Source: Rhizobium sp. 16-449-1b
GTDB lineage: Bacteria; Pseudomonadota; Alphaproteobacteria; Rhizobiales; Rhizobiaceae
DNA: 64,000 nt
Direction: 5' to 3'
NCBI RefSeq assembly: GCF_017741935.1
Contig: NZ_JAGHMH010000014.1
Location: 310,001-374,000 of the forward strand
The notes under the pieces were generated by a model that was not told the origin of the DNA, ran no database searches, and worked only from the letters and a program-made list of their open reading frames with translations. Within the stretch, counting starts at the first letter, position 1. Each line of letters opens with the position of its first letter. Positions 17,799-25,988 of the stretch are shown piece after piece. The position numbers and the translations under genes were made by a program.

Positions 17799-18556
17799 TC
17801 GAGCTCTCGAACATAGAAAAGCGCTTCGGCGACGCCGTCATCCTGAAGGATATCAGCATCCGCATTCCCGAAGGCAGCGTTACCGCGCTCGTCGGCCCCT
17901 CGGGCGGCGGCAAGAGCACGCTCCTGCGCTGCATCAACCTCCTGGAGATCCCGACGGCGGGCACCATCCGCCTCGGCGAGGAGACGCTAACCTTCAAGCC
18001 CGGCCAAAAGACCAGCTGGCAGGCGATCCAGAAGATCCGCCGCCAGACCGGCATGGTCTTCCAGAACTTCCAGCTCTTCCCGCACCAGACGGCGATCGAA
18101 AACGTCATGGAAAGCCTGGTCACCGTGCTCAAATGGCCGAAGGAAAAGGCCCGCAACCGCGCCATGGAACTCCTGACCAAGGTCGGCATGGCCCACAAGG
18201 CCGATGCCTGGCCCTCGACGCTGTCGGGCGGCCAGCAGCAGCGCGTGGCGATCGCCCGCGCGCTCGCCCCCTCGCCCCGCGTCCTTCTCTGCGACGAGCC
18301 GACATCGGCGCTCGACCCGGAACTCTCCGCCGAAGTCGTCGACGTCCTCGGCCGCCTCGCCAGCGAGGGCACGACCATGGTCATGGCGACCCATGACCTC
18401 AGGCTCGCCTCGAAGATCGCCAACGATGTCGTCTTCCTGGAAGCGGGAAGCGTGGTCGAGACCGGCAGCGCGAAGAACATCTTCACCGCCCCGGAACGCG
18501 ACCGCACCAAGCGCTTCATCTCGACGATCAACGCCGCGCATACCTACGATATTTGA
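17795..18556 (+). CDS. Polar amino-acid ABC transporter ATP-binding protein
   Basis: A 253-residue ATPase of the GlnQ/HisP group. Walker A is GPSGGGKST (about residues 33-41), the signature is LSGGQQQR, Walker B is VLLCDEPTSALD, and the switch His is in MATHDLR. It energises uptake by the permease with which it overlaps by 4 bases. It is the last gene of the cluster; the 377 bases that follow carry repeats, not genes. Confidence 0.94.
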   Translation: MIELSNIEKRFGDAVILKDISIRIPEGSVTALVGPSGGGKSTLLRCINLLEIPTAGTIRLGEETLTFKPGQKTSWQAIQKIRRQTGMVFQNFQLFPHQTAIENVMESLVTVLKWPKEKARNRAMELLTKVGMAHKADAWPSTLSGGQQQRVAIARALAPSPRVLLCDEPTSALDPELSAEVVDVLGRLASEGTTMVMATHDLRLASKIANDVVFLEAGSVVETGSAKNIFTAPERDRTKRFISTINAAHTYDI

Positions 18557-18585
18557 GGAATGCTTACGAGATCACGGGGCAAAGT

Positions 18586-18635
18586 CAGGATTACGGCGGA
18601 GCGGGTGACCGCGGACATAACTCATTGAAACGCCG
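18586..18635 (+). repeat. Direct repeat, copy 1
   Basis: About 50 bases, diverged but collinear with 18812-18861 at a fixed 226-base offset. Shared blocks include aggat, acggc, ccgcg, taac and attgaaacg. Confidence 0.6.
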
Positions 18636-18653
18636 AACCAAAAATCCGCTCGA

Positions 18654-18682
18654 CGTCATCCTCGGGCTGGTCCCGAGGATCT
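18654..18682 (+). repeat. 29-base palindromic repeat, copy A
   Basis: Contains cctcggg and cccgagg arms around a short loop. It is identical at 28 of 29 positions to the reverse complement of 18793-18821. The core cgtcatcctcggg is a motif I know as a dispersed intergenic element in Rhizobiaceae. Confidence 0.75.
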
Positions 18683-18792
18683 AAGCACGCCTCCCGGAAT
18701 TCAACAGTCCTGGCATTCGCGACGGATCAACATGCGCCGCCGAGAACAAGGCGCCAAGTGTCCATGCACGTCGAGCAAATGGGACCCTTGGC

Positions 18793-18821
18793 AGATCCTC
18801 GGGACGAGCCCGAGGATGACG
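18793..18821 (-). repeat. 29-base palindromic repeat, copy B (inverted)
   Basis: Reverse-complement partner of 18654-18682 with a single mismatch. About 110 bases separate the pair, so transcripts could fold into one long hairpin downstream of pyc. Confidence 0.75.
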
Positions 18822-18861
18822 GCAGAGTAAGTGGCCGCGTCCGTAACCTATTGAAACGACG
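18812..18861 (+). repeat. Direct repeat, copy 2
   Basis: Partner of 18586-18635. Its left end overlaps the tail of palindromic copy B, so the direct repeat probably includes a remnant of the same element at copy 1. Confidence 0.6.
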
Positions 18862-18933
18862 CGGTACGCCAAGAACGCCACACAGCGGATGGTCCGACCG
18901 GGCGCCGCATGACACGACGCCCGTCAACATCAG

Positions 18934-21900
18934 TTACCCCGCGTAAGTGACCAGCAGGTCCTTCGCGTCGATCTGGTCGCCGGCCTTGACGAGGACTTCG
19001 GCGATCGTGCCGTCCTTCTCGGCGTGGATCGCCGTTTCCATCTTCATGGCCTCGATCGACACCAGCACGTCGCCAGCGCTGACCGTCTGGCCGGCCGAGA
19101 CGAAGGCGCGGGAGATGACACCAGGCATCGGCGCGCCGACATGGGCGGCATTGCCAGGCTCCGCTTTGCGGCGGGCAGCGGCGCCGGTGGCACCATGGGC
19201 GCGATCCGGAACCTTGATGCGGCGCGGCTGGCCGTTGAGCTCGAAGAACACCGTAACCATGCCCTGGCTGTCCGTGCCGCTCATCGCCTGGTTGACGATG
19301 ACGAGCGTCTTGCCCTTCTCGATATCGGCAAACAGCTCCTCGCCGTCGCCAAGACCGTAGAAATAGGCCGGTGTCGGCAGAACCGAGACCGGCCCATAGG
19401 TGTCGGATGCCAGCGCGAAGTCGGTGAAGACCTTAGGATACATCAGGTAGGAGGCAAACTCGAAGTCGTTGACCTCGCGCTCCAGCTTGGTCTCAATCGT
19501 CTTGCGCTCGGCATCGAGATCGGCGTCGTCGAGCAGAGAGCCCGGACGCACCGTATAGGGTGCATCGCCCTTCAAAGCCTTCTTCTGCAGTGCTGCCGGC
19601 CAGCCAGACGGCGGCTGTCCGAGATCACCCTTCAGCATCGAGACGACGGATTCAGGGAAGGACACGTCCTTGGCTGGGTTAACAACATCGTCAACCGTCA
19701 GATCCTGGGAGACCATCATCAGCGCCATGTCGCCGACCACCTTGGAGGACGGCGTCACCTTGACGATATCGCCGAACATCTGGTTGGCGTCGGCGTAGGC
19801 CTGTGCCACCTGGTGCCAGCGGGTCTCGAGGCCGAGCGAACGTGCCTGTTCCTTGAGATTGGTGAACTGACCACCCGGCATTTCGTGCAGGTAGACTTCC
19901 GATGCCGGTCCCTTGAGATCGCTTTCGAAGGCCGCGTATTGGTGGCGCACCGCTTCCCAGTAGAAGGAGATGCGGCGGATCCATTCTGGATCGAGACCCG
20001 GATCGCGCTCGGAGCCACGCAGCGCTTCGACGATCGAGCCAAGGCACGGCTGCGAGGTGTTGCCCGACAGTGCGTCCATGGCCGCATCGACGGCATCGAC
20101 GCCGGCGTCGACCGCAGCCAGAACGGTCGCAGCCGCAATGCCCGAGGTGTCGTGCGTGTGGAAGTGGATCGGCAGGCTTGTCGCCTCGCGCAGCGCCTTG
20201 AACAGAACCTTGGCGGCGGCAGGCTTCAAGAGGCCCGCCATGTCCTTCAGCGCGATGATATGCGCGCCGGCCTTTTCGAGCTGGACGGCGAGATCGGTGT
20301 AATACTTCAGATCATACTTCGGACGCGCCGAGTTCAGGATGTCGCCGGTATAGCAGATCGCCGCTTCGCAGAGCTTGTTCTCTTCCGCCACCGCATCCAT
20401 CGACACGCGCATGTTTTCGACCCAGTTCAGGCAGTCGAAGACGCGGAAAAGGTCGATACCGCCGGCAGCAGCCTGGCGGACGAAGTATTTGACGACGTTG
20501 TCGGGGTAGTTCTTGTAGCCGACGCCGTTCGCCCCGCGCAGCAGCATCTGCAGCAAAAGGTTCGGAGCCGCCTCACGCACCTGCGAAAGGCGCTCCCACG
20601 GATCTTCGGTGAGAAAGCGCATCGAAACGTCGAAGGTAGCGCCGCCCCAGCATTCCAGCGAGAGCAGGTTCGGCAGCGCATGCGCATAGGTGCCGGCGAT
20701 GCGGGCGATATCGTAGGTGCGCATGCGGGTGGCGAGCAGCGACTGATGGCCGTCGCGCATCGTCGTGTCGGTCATCAGCACGCGCTTTTCGTTGCGCATC
20801 CATTCGCCGAACTTCTTCGGACCCAGCGTGTCGAGCAGCTGCTTGGTCCCGTCCTTGATCGTCGTGCCGTTGGTGTAGGGCACAACGGGCTCCGCGGCAT
20901 CCGCCGTCGGGCGCGGCCTGTCCTTGGCCTCGGGGTGACCGTTGACGGTAACGTCAGCCAGATAGGTCAGCAGTTTCGTCGCGCGGTCCTGGCGCTTGAC
21001 CTGCTGGAACAACTCCGGCGTCGTGTCGATGAAGCGGGTGGTGTAGCTGTTATCCTTGAACTTCGGATGCGTGATGATCGCTTCCAGGAAGGTCAGGTTG
21101 GTGGCGACGCCGCGGATACGGAATTCGCGCAGCGCTCGGTCCATGCGCGAGATCGCTTCCGACGGGCTCGGCGCCCAGGCCGTGACCTTGACCAAGAGCG
21201 GATCGTAATAGCGGGTGATGATGGCGCCCGAATAGGACGTGCCGCCATCGAGACGAATGCCGAAGCCGGAGGCCGAACGATAGGCGGTGATGCGGCCGTA
21301 ATCCGGGATGAAGTTGTGCTCCGGATCCTCGGTGGTGATACGGCACTGCAGGGCATGGCCGTTGAGCTTGATGTCGGCCTGTGCGGGCACGCCCGATTCC
21401 GGGGTGCCGATCGCGAAGCCGTCGAGAATATGGATCTGCGCCTTGACGATATCGATGCCGGTGACGACTTCGGTGACCGTGTGCTCGACCTGGATGCGCG
21501 GATTGACTTCGATGAAGTAGAATTTGCCGGTATCGGCATCCATCAGATACTCGACGGTGCCGGCGCCGACATAGCCAGTGGCGCCCGCGATCTTCAGCGA
21601 ATAGGCGGCCAGTTCCTGGCGCTGCGCTTCACTCAAATAAGGGGCTGGCGCGCGCTCTACGACCTTCTGGTTACGGCGCTGGATCGAGCAGTCGCGCTCG
21701 AAGAGATGCACGACATTGCCATGCGTATCGCCAAGGATCTGGCTTTCGACGTGACGGGCGCGCTCGACGAGCTTTTCGAGATAGACCTCGTCCTTGCCGA
21801 AGGCGGCCATCGCCTCGCGCTTGGCTTCGGTCACCTCGCGGGCAAGGTCCTTCGGGTCGCGAATGGCGCGCATGCCGCGACCGCCGCCGCCCCAGGAGGC

Positions 21901-22398
21901 CTTGAGCATGACGGGATAGCCGATCTCGTCGGCCATGCGGGCCACTTCAGCCATGTCATCAGGCAGCGGATCGGTGGCAGGAACGACGGGAACGCCGACC
22001 GAGATCGCGAGATTGCGGGCCGCCACCTTGTTGCCGAGCTGCCGCATCGTGTCGCCGGTCGGGCCAATGAAAATAATGCCGGCCTTGTTGCAGGCATCGA
22101 CGAATTCGGGGCTCTCGGACAGGAGGCCGTAGCCCGGATGGATCGCATCGGCGCCGGAAAGCTTGGCGACGCGGATAACTTCGTCGATCGACAGGTAGCT
22201 CTCGATCGGGCCGAGGTCGCGCGCAAGATGCGGACCGCGGCCAACCTGGTAGCTCTCGTCCGCCTTGAAGCGATGCAGCGCCAGTTTGTCTTCCTCAGCC
22301 CATATCGCGACCGTTTTTATCCCGAGTTCGTTGGCAGCGCGAAACACGCGGATGGCAATTTCGGAACGGTTGGCGACAAGGATCTTGGAAATGGGCAA
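18934..22398 (-). CDS. pyc: Pyruvate carboxylase
   Basis: A 1154-residue single-chain enzyme that carboxylates pyruvate to oxaloacetate using ATP, bicarbonate and biotin, the main anaplerotic step in rhizobia. Domains in order: biotin carboxylase with ATP-grasp (about residues 1-460; KASWGGGGRGM), carboxyltransferase TIM barrel (about 530-810; TDTTMRDGHQS, then HTHDTSG), allosteric/tetramerisation region, and the biotinyl domain at the C terminus with EAMKMET carrying the biotin Lys. I choose the TTG start at 22398 because GGAGA lies 7 bases upstream and MPISKILVANRSE is the family N terminus. It reads downstream of the LuxR gene but from its own promoter region. Confidence 0.97.
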   Translation of the reverse strand: MPISKILVANRSEIAIRVFRAANELGIKTVAIWAEEDKLALHRFKADESYQVGRGPHLARDLGPIESYLSIDEVIRVAKLSGADAIHPGYGLLSESPEFVDACNKAGIIFIGPTGDTMRQLGNKVAARNLAISVGVPVVPATDPLPDDMAEVARMADEIGYPVMLKASWGGGGRGMRAIRDPKDLAREVTEAKREAMAAFGKDEVYLEKLVERARHVESQILGDTHGNVVHLFERDCSIQRRNQKVVERAPAPYLSEAQRQELAAYSLKIAGATGYVGAGTVEYLMDADTGKFYFIEVNPRIQVEHTVTEVVTGIDIVKAQIHILDGFAIGTPESGVPAQADIKLNGHALQCRITTEDPEHNFIPDYGRITAYRSASGFGIRLDGGTSYSGAIITRYYDPLLVKVTAWAPSPSEAISRMDRALREFRIRGVATNLTFLEAIITHPKFKDNSYTTRFIDTTPELFQQVKRQDRATKLLTYLADVTVNGHPEAKDRPRPTADAAEPVVPYTNGTTIKDGTKQLLDTLGPKKFGEWMRNEKRVLMTDTTMRDGHQSLLATRMRTYDIARIAGTYAHALPNLLSLECWGGATFDVSMRFLTEDPWERLSQVREAAPNLLLQMLLRGANGVGYKNYPDNVVKYFVRQAAAGGIDLFRVFDCLNWVENMRVSMDAVAEENKLCEAAICYTGDILNSARPKYDLKYYTDLAVQLEKAGAHIIALKDMAGLLKPAAAKVLFKALREATSLPIHFHTHDTSGIAAATVLAAVDAGVDAVDAAMDALSGNTSQPCLGSIVEALRGSERDPGLDPEWIRRISFYWEAVRHQYAAFESDLKGPASEVYLHEMPGGQFTNLKEQARSLGLETRWHQVAQAYADANQMFGDIVKVTPSSKVVGDMALMMVSQDLTVDDVVNPAKDVSFPESVVSMLKGDLGQPPSGWPAALQKKALKGDAPYTVRPGSLLDDADLDAERKTIETKLEREVNDFEFASYLMYPKVFTDFALASDTYGPVSVLPTPAYFYGLGDGEELFADIEKGKTLVIVNQAMSGTDSQGMVTVFFELNGQPRRIKVPDRAHGATGAAARRKAEPGNAAHVGAPMPGVISRAFVSAGQTVSAGDVLVSIEAMKMETAIHAEKDGTIAEVLVKAGDQIDAKDLLVTYAG

Positions 22399-22517
22399 AT
22401 GCGGTCTCCTCACGGCATCTAAGCGGGCAATGCTGCACCCGCGAAAGGAGTCTTAACCCGCTGTCACGGAAAGTTCAATTTCCCACGACGACACCAGATC
22501 GAATTTCTCTAAACTAG

Positions 22518-23261
22518 CTAACTGATGAGCCCATGGCGGAAAGCAACAGCCACGGCATGCTGGCGGTTCTTTGCCTTCAGCTTGTCCTGCAGACCGTTCA
22601 TATACCAGTCGACGGTATGGTTGGAGATCTGCAACAGCTTGCCGATCTCGACCGACGTCAATCCTTCCCCGAGATATTGCAGGATTTCCATTTCGCGGCG
22701 CGTGAGCCGCGTATCGGCGCCCGACAGATCGTCCGACACCGAACCGTCTTCCCCACGCAGTTCGAGAATGCGCCAGAAGGCCCGCTTGGCGATCGCATCA
22801 AACAGAGTGATCTCGAGCGGCGACAGATCGACAGGCTTGCCGCCGACGCGCAGATAGCCGAGCACACCGCTTCGCCCATGGATCGGAAACATGTAGCCGT
22901 CCTTCAGGCCATAGCCTGAGGCAGCGGACATCACCTGCTCCATCCGCCGATAATGCGGATCCTTTCGGAACGCAGCCAAGCCATCTTTCCAGCGGAACGG
23001 CTGTTGCGCGAAGGCGAGATAACGGATCGTTGGATCGTTCAGCATGTATTTCTTGCCGACATAAATCTGCGGCCAACCCTCGGGCCACTCGCCGGCAAGC
23101 ACGGCCGCAGTCAGATCTTCGCTGTGTTTCGGATACCGGAGCAATCCGTGAAACTCGAAGCCATAAGACAGGATGACGCGCTTAAGCTCATCGACCACCG
23201 CTTCCGGTTTCCGGCACTCTTCAAGAACGACAAGTAATTGAATTAATGAATGAATATTCAC
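22518..23261 (-). CDS. LuxR-family regulator with autoinducer-binding domain (no luxI nearby)
   Basis: A 247-residue protein with an N-terminal autoinducer-binding domain (about residues 20-160) and a C-terminal LuxR helix-turn-helix (about 180-243; LTRREMEILQYLGEG and SNHTVDWYMNGL). Residues usually needed to hold an acyl-homoserine lactone appear conserved: the Trp/Tyr in WPQIY, the Asp-Pro in LNDPTIRY, the Trp in FRWKD and Gly in SGYGLKDG. No luxI homologue lies in the window, so it is a solo or depends on a distant synthase. It is divergent from ndvA and upstream of pyc. Confidence 0.9.
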   Translation of the reverse strand: MNIHSLIQLLVVLEECRKPEAVVDELKRVILSYGFEFHGLLRYPKHSEDLTAAVLAGEWPEGWPQIYVGKKYMLNDPTIRYLAFAQQPFRWKDGLAAFRKDPHYRRMEQVMSAASGYGLKDGYMFPIHGRSGVLGYLRVGGKPVDLSPLEITLFDAIAKRAFWRILELRGEDGSVSDDLSGADTRLTRREMEILQYLGEGLTSVEIGKLLQISNHTVDWYMNGLQDKLKAKNRQHAVAVAFRHGLIS

Positions 23262-23589
23262 TAAAATGCCCCCATCCCATCCCAGGCTTTTAAGTGAAGC
23301 CGCTGCGACAGGACCTGCCCCGATAGCGAACGGTTATCGATGCAATTAAAATTAGAGTTCAGAATATCGTTTATGGTTGTGCCAGTTTGACGCGACAACG
23401 CAAGGGTTAAATGTCGGGCCTTTTTATTTCCCTAAGAAATTTTACCACATCTGACATCTGCTCATGAAAGCGAGCCATCGCACGGCGGCGAAATTCCAAC
23501 AATGAATGCCTTGTTAATCGCCAGTTCAGATAGGTTTTTGTAGCATCGCAACATCCGCTATTTCGCAGATGCACAAAGAGGAATTCGCC
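23262..23589. other. Divergent promoter region, LuxR gene and ndvA
   Basis: A gene-free gap of 328 bases that must hold both promoters. The ndvA-proximal part contains several A/T-rich stretches. I could not identify a convincing lux-type box or a clear -35/-10 pair. Confidence 0.5.
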
Positions 23590-25353
23590 GTGTCGCTTTT
23601 CAAGGTCTATGCAAGAGCTTTGCGCTATCTTGGCGCCTACAAGTTCCGCGTATCCCTGGTCGTTATCGCGAACATCGTGCTCGCAGCGATCACCATCGCC
23701 GAGCCGATCCTTTTCGGCCGCATTATAGATGCAATTTCCGGCAAAGGCGAGGTCAAGCCGATCTTGTTCATGTGGGCCGGTTTTGCCGTCTTCAACACGA
23801 TCGCCTTCGTCCTGGTCGCCCGCGAGGCTGACCGGCTGGCGCATGGTCGTCGCGCAACGCTTCTGACGGAAGCTTTCGGCCGCATCATTTCCATGCCGCT
23901 CTCCTGGCATCATCAGCGTGGCACGTCCAATGCCCTGCATACGCTGCTGCGCGCCTGTGAGACGCTGTTCGGCCTCTGGCTCGAATTCATGCGCAACCAC
24001 CTTGCAACCGCTGTTGCCATCGCCATCCTGATCCCGACGGCCATCTCGATGGACGTCCGTCTGTCCGGCGTGCTTGTCGTGCTTGGTATCGCCTACTGGC
24101 TGATCGGTCGCCTCGTCATGAGCCGCACGAAGGATGGCCAGGCTTCGGTCGAAAACCACTACCACACGGTTTTCTCGCATGTCAGCGACTCGATCAGCAA
24201 CGTCTCGGTGCTGCACAGCTACAACCGTATCGAAGCTGAAACCAAGGCGCTGCGGTCCTTTACCGAACGCCTGCTGCAGGCCCAGTACCCGGTTCTCGAC
24301 TGGTGGGCGCTGGCCGGAGCGATGAACCGCATGGCTTCGACCATCGCCATGATGATCATTCTCGTCATCGGTACCGTCATGGTCCAGGCCGGCGAGCTGC
24401 GCATCGGTGACGTCATCGCCTTCATCGGCTTTGCCAACCTTCTGATCTCGCGTCTCGACCAGATGCGCCAGTTCGCCTCGCAGATTTTCGAGGCCCGTTC
24501 CAAGCTCGAGGACTTCTACGCTCTCGAAGACTCGGTCCGTGATCGCGAAGAGCCTGCCGGCAACGCCGACATCACCGACGTGAAGGGCGAAGTCGAGTTC
24601 CGCAACGTGTCGTTCCGCTTCGGCAACACAGCACAGGGCCTGCACAACGTGTCCTTCACCGCCAAGGCTGGCCAGACGGTTGCGATCGTCGGTCCGACCG
24701 GCTCGGGCAAGACCACGATGATCAACCTGCTGCAGCGCGTGTATGACCCCGACAGCGGCCAGATCCTCGTCGACGGCCACGATACGACGAAGATCACCCG
24801 CAAGTCGCTGCGCCGCTATATTGCCACTGTGTTCCAGGATGCAGGTCTGCTCAACCGCTCGATCAGCGACAACATTCGCCTCGGCCGGGAGAACGCGTCG
24901 GATGAAGACATGCGCCGTGCGGCTGAAGCTGCCGCTGCAGCGGACTTCATCGAGACCCGCGAAGACCAGTACGACACCCATGTCGGCGAACGCGGCAACA
25001 GGCTTTCGGGTGGCGAGCGCCAGCGTGTGGCCATTGCCCGCGCCATCCTCAAGGATGCGCCGATCCTGGTGCTGGACGAGGCGACGAGCGCGCTCGACGT
25101 CGAAACTGAAAACCGTGTGAAGGCTGCGATCGACAATCTTCGTCAGAACCGCACCACCTTCATCATCGCCCACCGTCTGTCGACGGTTCGCGAAGCCGAC
25201 AAGGTTCTCTTCCTCGACAACGGCCGCGTCGTCGAAGAAGGCAGCTTCGACGAGCTCAGCCAGAGCAACGGCCGCTTCGCCGCACTGCTCCGCGCCAGCG
25301 GCATCCTGACGGACGAGGAAGTCCGCAAGGCACACACGACCGAAGCCGCCTAA
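23590..25353 (+). CDS. ndvA: Cyclic beta-1,2-glucan exporter, ABC permease-ATPase
   Basis: A 587-residue half-transporter. The N-terminal exporter domain with about six helices covers residues 15-300; the ATPase domain has GPTGSGKTT, LSGGERQR and ILVLDEATSALD. NdvA/ChvA moves cyclic beta-1,2-glucan across the inner membrane to the periplasm, which is needed for hypo-osmotic adaptation and for nodule invasion or plant attachment. The start is GTG at 23590, giving MSLFKVYARALRYL as in other NdvA proteins, with AAGAGGA upstream; an ATG at 23569 would add seven residues. A strong terminator follows, so it is monocistronic. Confidence 0.96.
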   Translation: MSLFKVYARALRYLGAYKFRVSLVVIANIVLAAITIAEPILFGRIIDAISGKGEVKPILFMWAGFAVFNTIAFVLVAREADRLAHGRRATLLTEAFGRIISMPLSWHHQRGTSNALHTLLRACETLFGLWLEFMRNHLATAVAIAILIPTAISMDVRLSGVLVVLGIAYWLIGRLVMSRTKDGQASVENHYHTVFSHVSDSISNVSVLHSYNRIEAETKALRSFTERLLQAQYPVLDWWALAGAMNRMASTIAMMIILVIGTVMVQAGELRIGDVIAFIGFANLLISRLDQMRQFASQIFEARSKLEDFYALEDSVRDREEPAGNADITDVKGEVEFRNVSFRFGNTAQGLHNVSFTAKAGQTVAIVGPTGSGKTTMINLLQRVYDPDSGQILVDGHDTTKITRKSLRRYIATVFQDAGLLNRSISDNIRLGRENASDEDMRRAAEAAAAADFIETREDQYDTHVGERGNRLSGGERQRVAIARAILKDAPILVLDEATSALDVETENRVKAAIDNLRQNRTTFIIAHRLSTVREADKVLFLDNGRVVEEGSFDELSQSNGRFAALLRASGILTDEEVRKAHTTEAA

Positions 25354-25378
25354 CACAGGCGATTCACGAAAATGATCG

Positions 25379-25409
25379 AAGCCGGATGGTTCTGCCATCC
25401 GGCTTTTTT
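25379..25409 (+). terminator. Rho-independent terminator of ndvA
   Basis: A perfect 9-bp stem, gccggatgg with ccatccggc (25381-25389, 25395-25403), is followed by six T residues. Confidence 0.93.
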
Positions 25410-25464
25410 CTTGCCTGACAGGCCCGCACGTCTAGATAATCCGGAACTTGAGCCGGAGCCCCGT

Positions 25465-25818
25465 ATGCAGGTCAAACGAATTGTCGCCAATATCGCGACC
25501 ATCGATCAGAAGGCCGCCAGGCCTTTCTATCAGGACATCCTCGGCCTTGAGCTGCTGATGGATCACGGCTGGATAGCAACCTATGGCTCCGACCAGCAGA
25601 TGGCGGTTCAGGTGAGCGTTGCCAGCGAAGGCGGCTCCGGAACACCCGTGCCGGGCCTGTCGATCGAAGTCGATGACGTCGATGAGACATTTTCAGCCAT
25701 GAGCGCCGCCGGTTTCGAAATCACCTACGGGCCGGCCAATGAGCCCTGGGGTGTACGACGCTTCTATGTCCGGGATCCCTTTGGCACCCTCGTGAACATC
25801 GTCTCGCATACAGGCTGA
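25465..25818 (+). CDS. VOC-superfamily (glyoxalase/dioxygenase-fold) protein
   Basis: A 117-residue protein with paired beta-alpha-beta-beta-beta modules of the vicinal oxygen chelate fold. ATIDQKAARPFYQDILGLEL is the typical opening and VRDPFGTLVNIVSH the typical close. The start at 25465 is supported by GGAG 6 bases upstream. Enzymes of this fold include glyoxalase I, dioxygenases and antibiotic-binding proteins, and nothing here picks one of them. Confidence 0.87.
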   Translation: MQVKRIVANIATIDQKAARPFYQDILGLELLMDHGWIATYGSDQQMAVQVSVASEGGSGTPVPGLSIEVDDVDETFSAMSAAGFEITYGPANEPWGVRRFYVRDPFGTLVNIVSHTG

Positions 25819-25988
25819 ACTAGAGGCCTGACTGCAGCGCCTTAGACTAAAGTCATAATCCCAAAGCCGCTCTCCGTAAGCGTGGTGTTTTCTGGCACAC
25901 TTTCCTCGGGCGAACCGCGACCAGGGGTATGCTTTGAGGAGAGTATGGTCGCGCGCCGCATTTCACATCATTCTGTGGAGGACAGAAC

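Larger units (their letters stand above)
18557..18933. other. Gene-free gap with nested repeats
   Basis: These 377 bases between the ABC ATPase and pyc hold no credible gene. They contain an inverted pair of 29-base elements and a direct pair of about 50-base elements, listed separately. Confidence 0.75.

Noticed and set aside
19024..22422. 1132-codon plus-strand frame opposite pyc
   Set aside because: Shadow of a highly conserved carboxylase gene, without domains of its own.
23407..25398. 663-codon minus-strand frame opposite ndvA
   Set aside because: Shadow translation. NdvA motifs are all on the plus strand.
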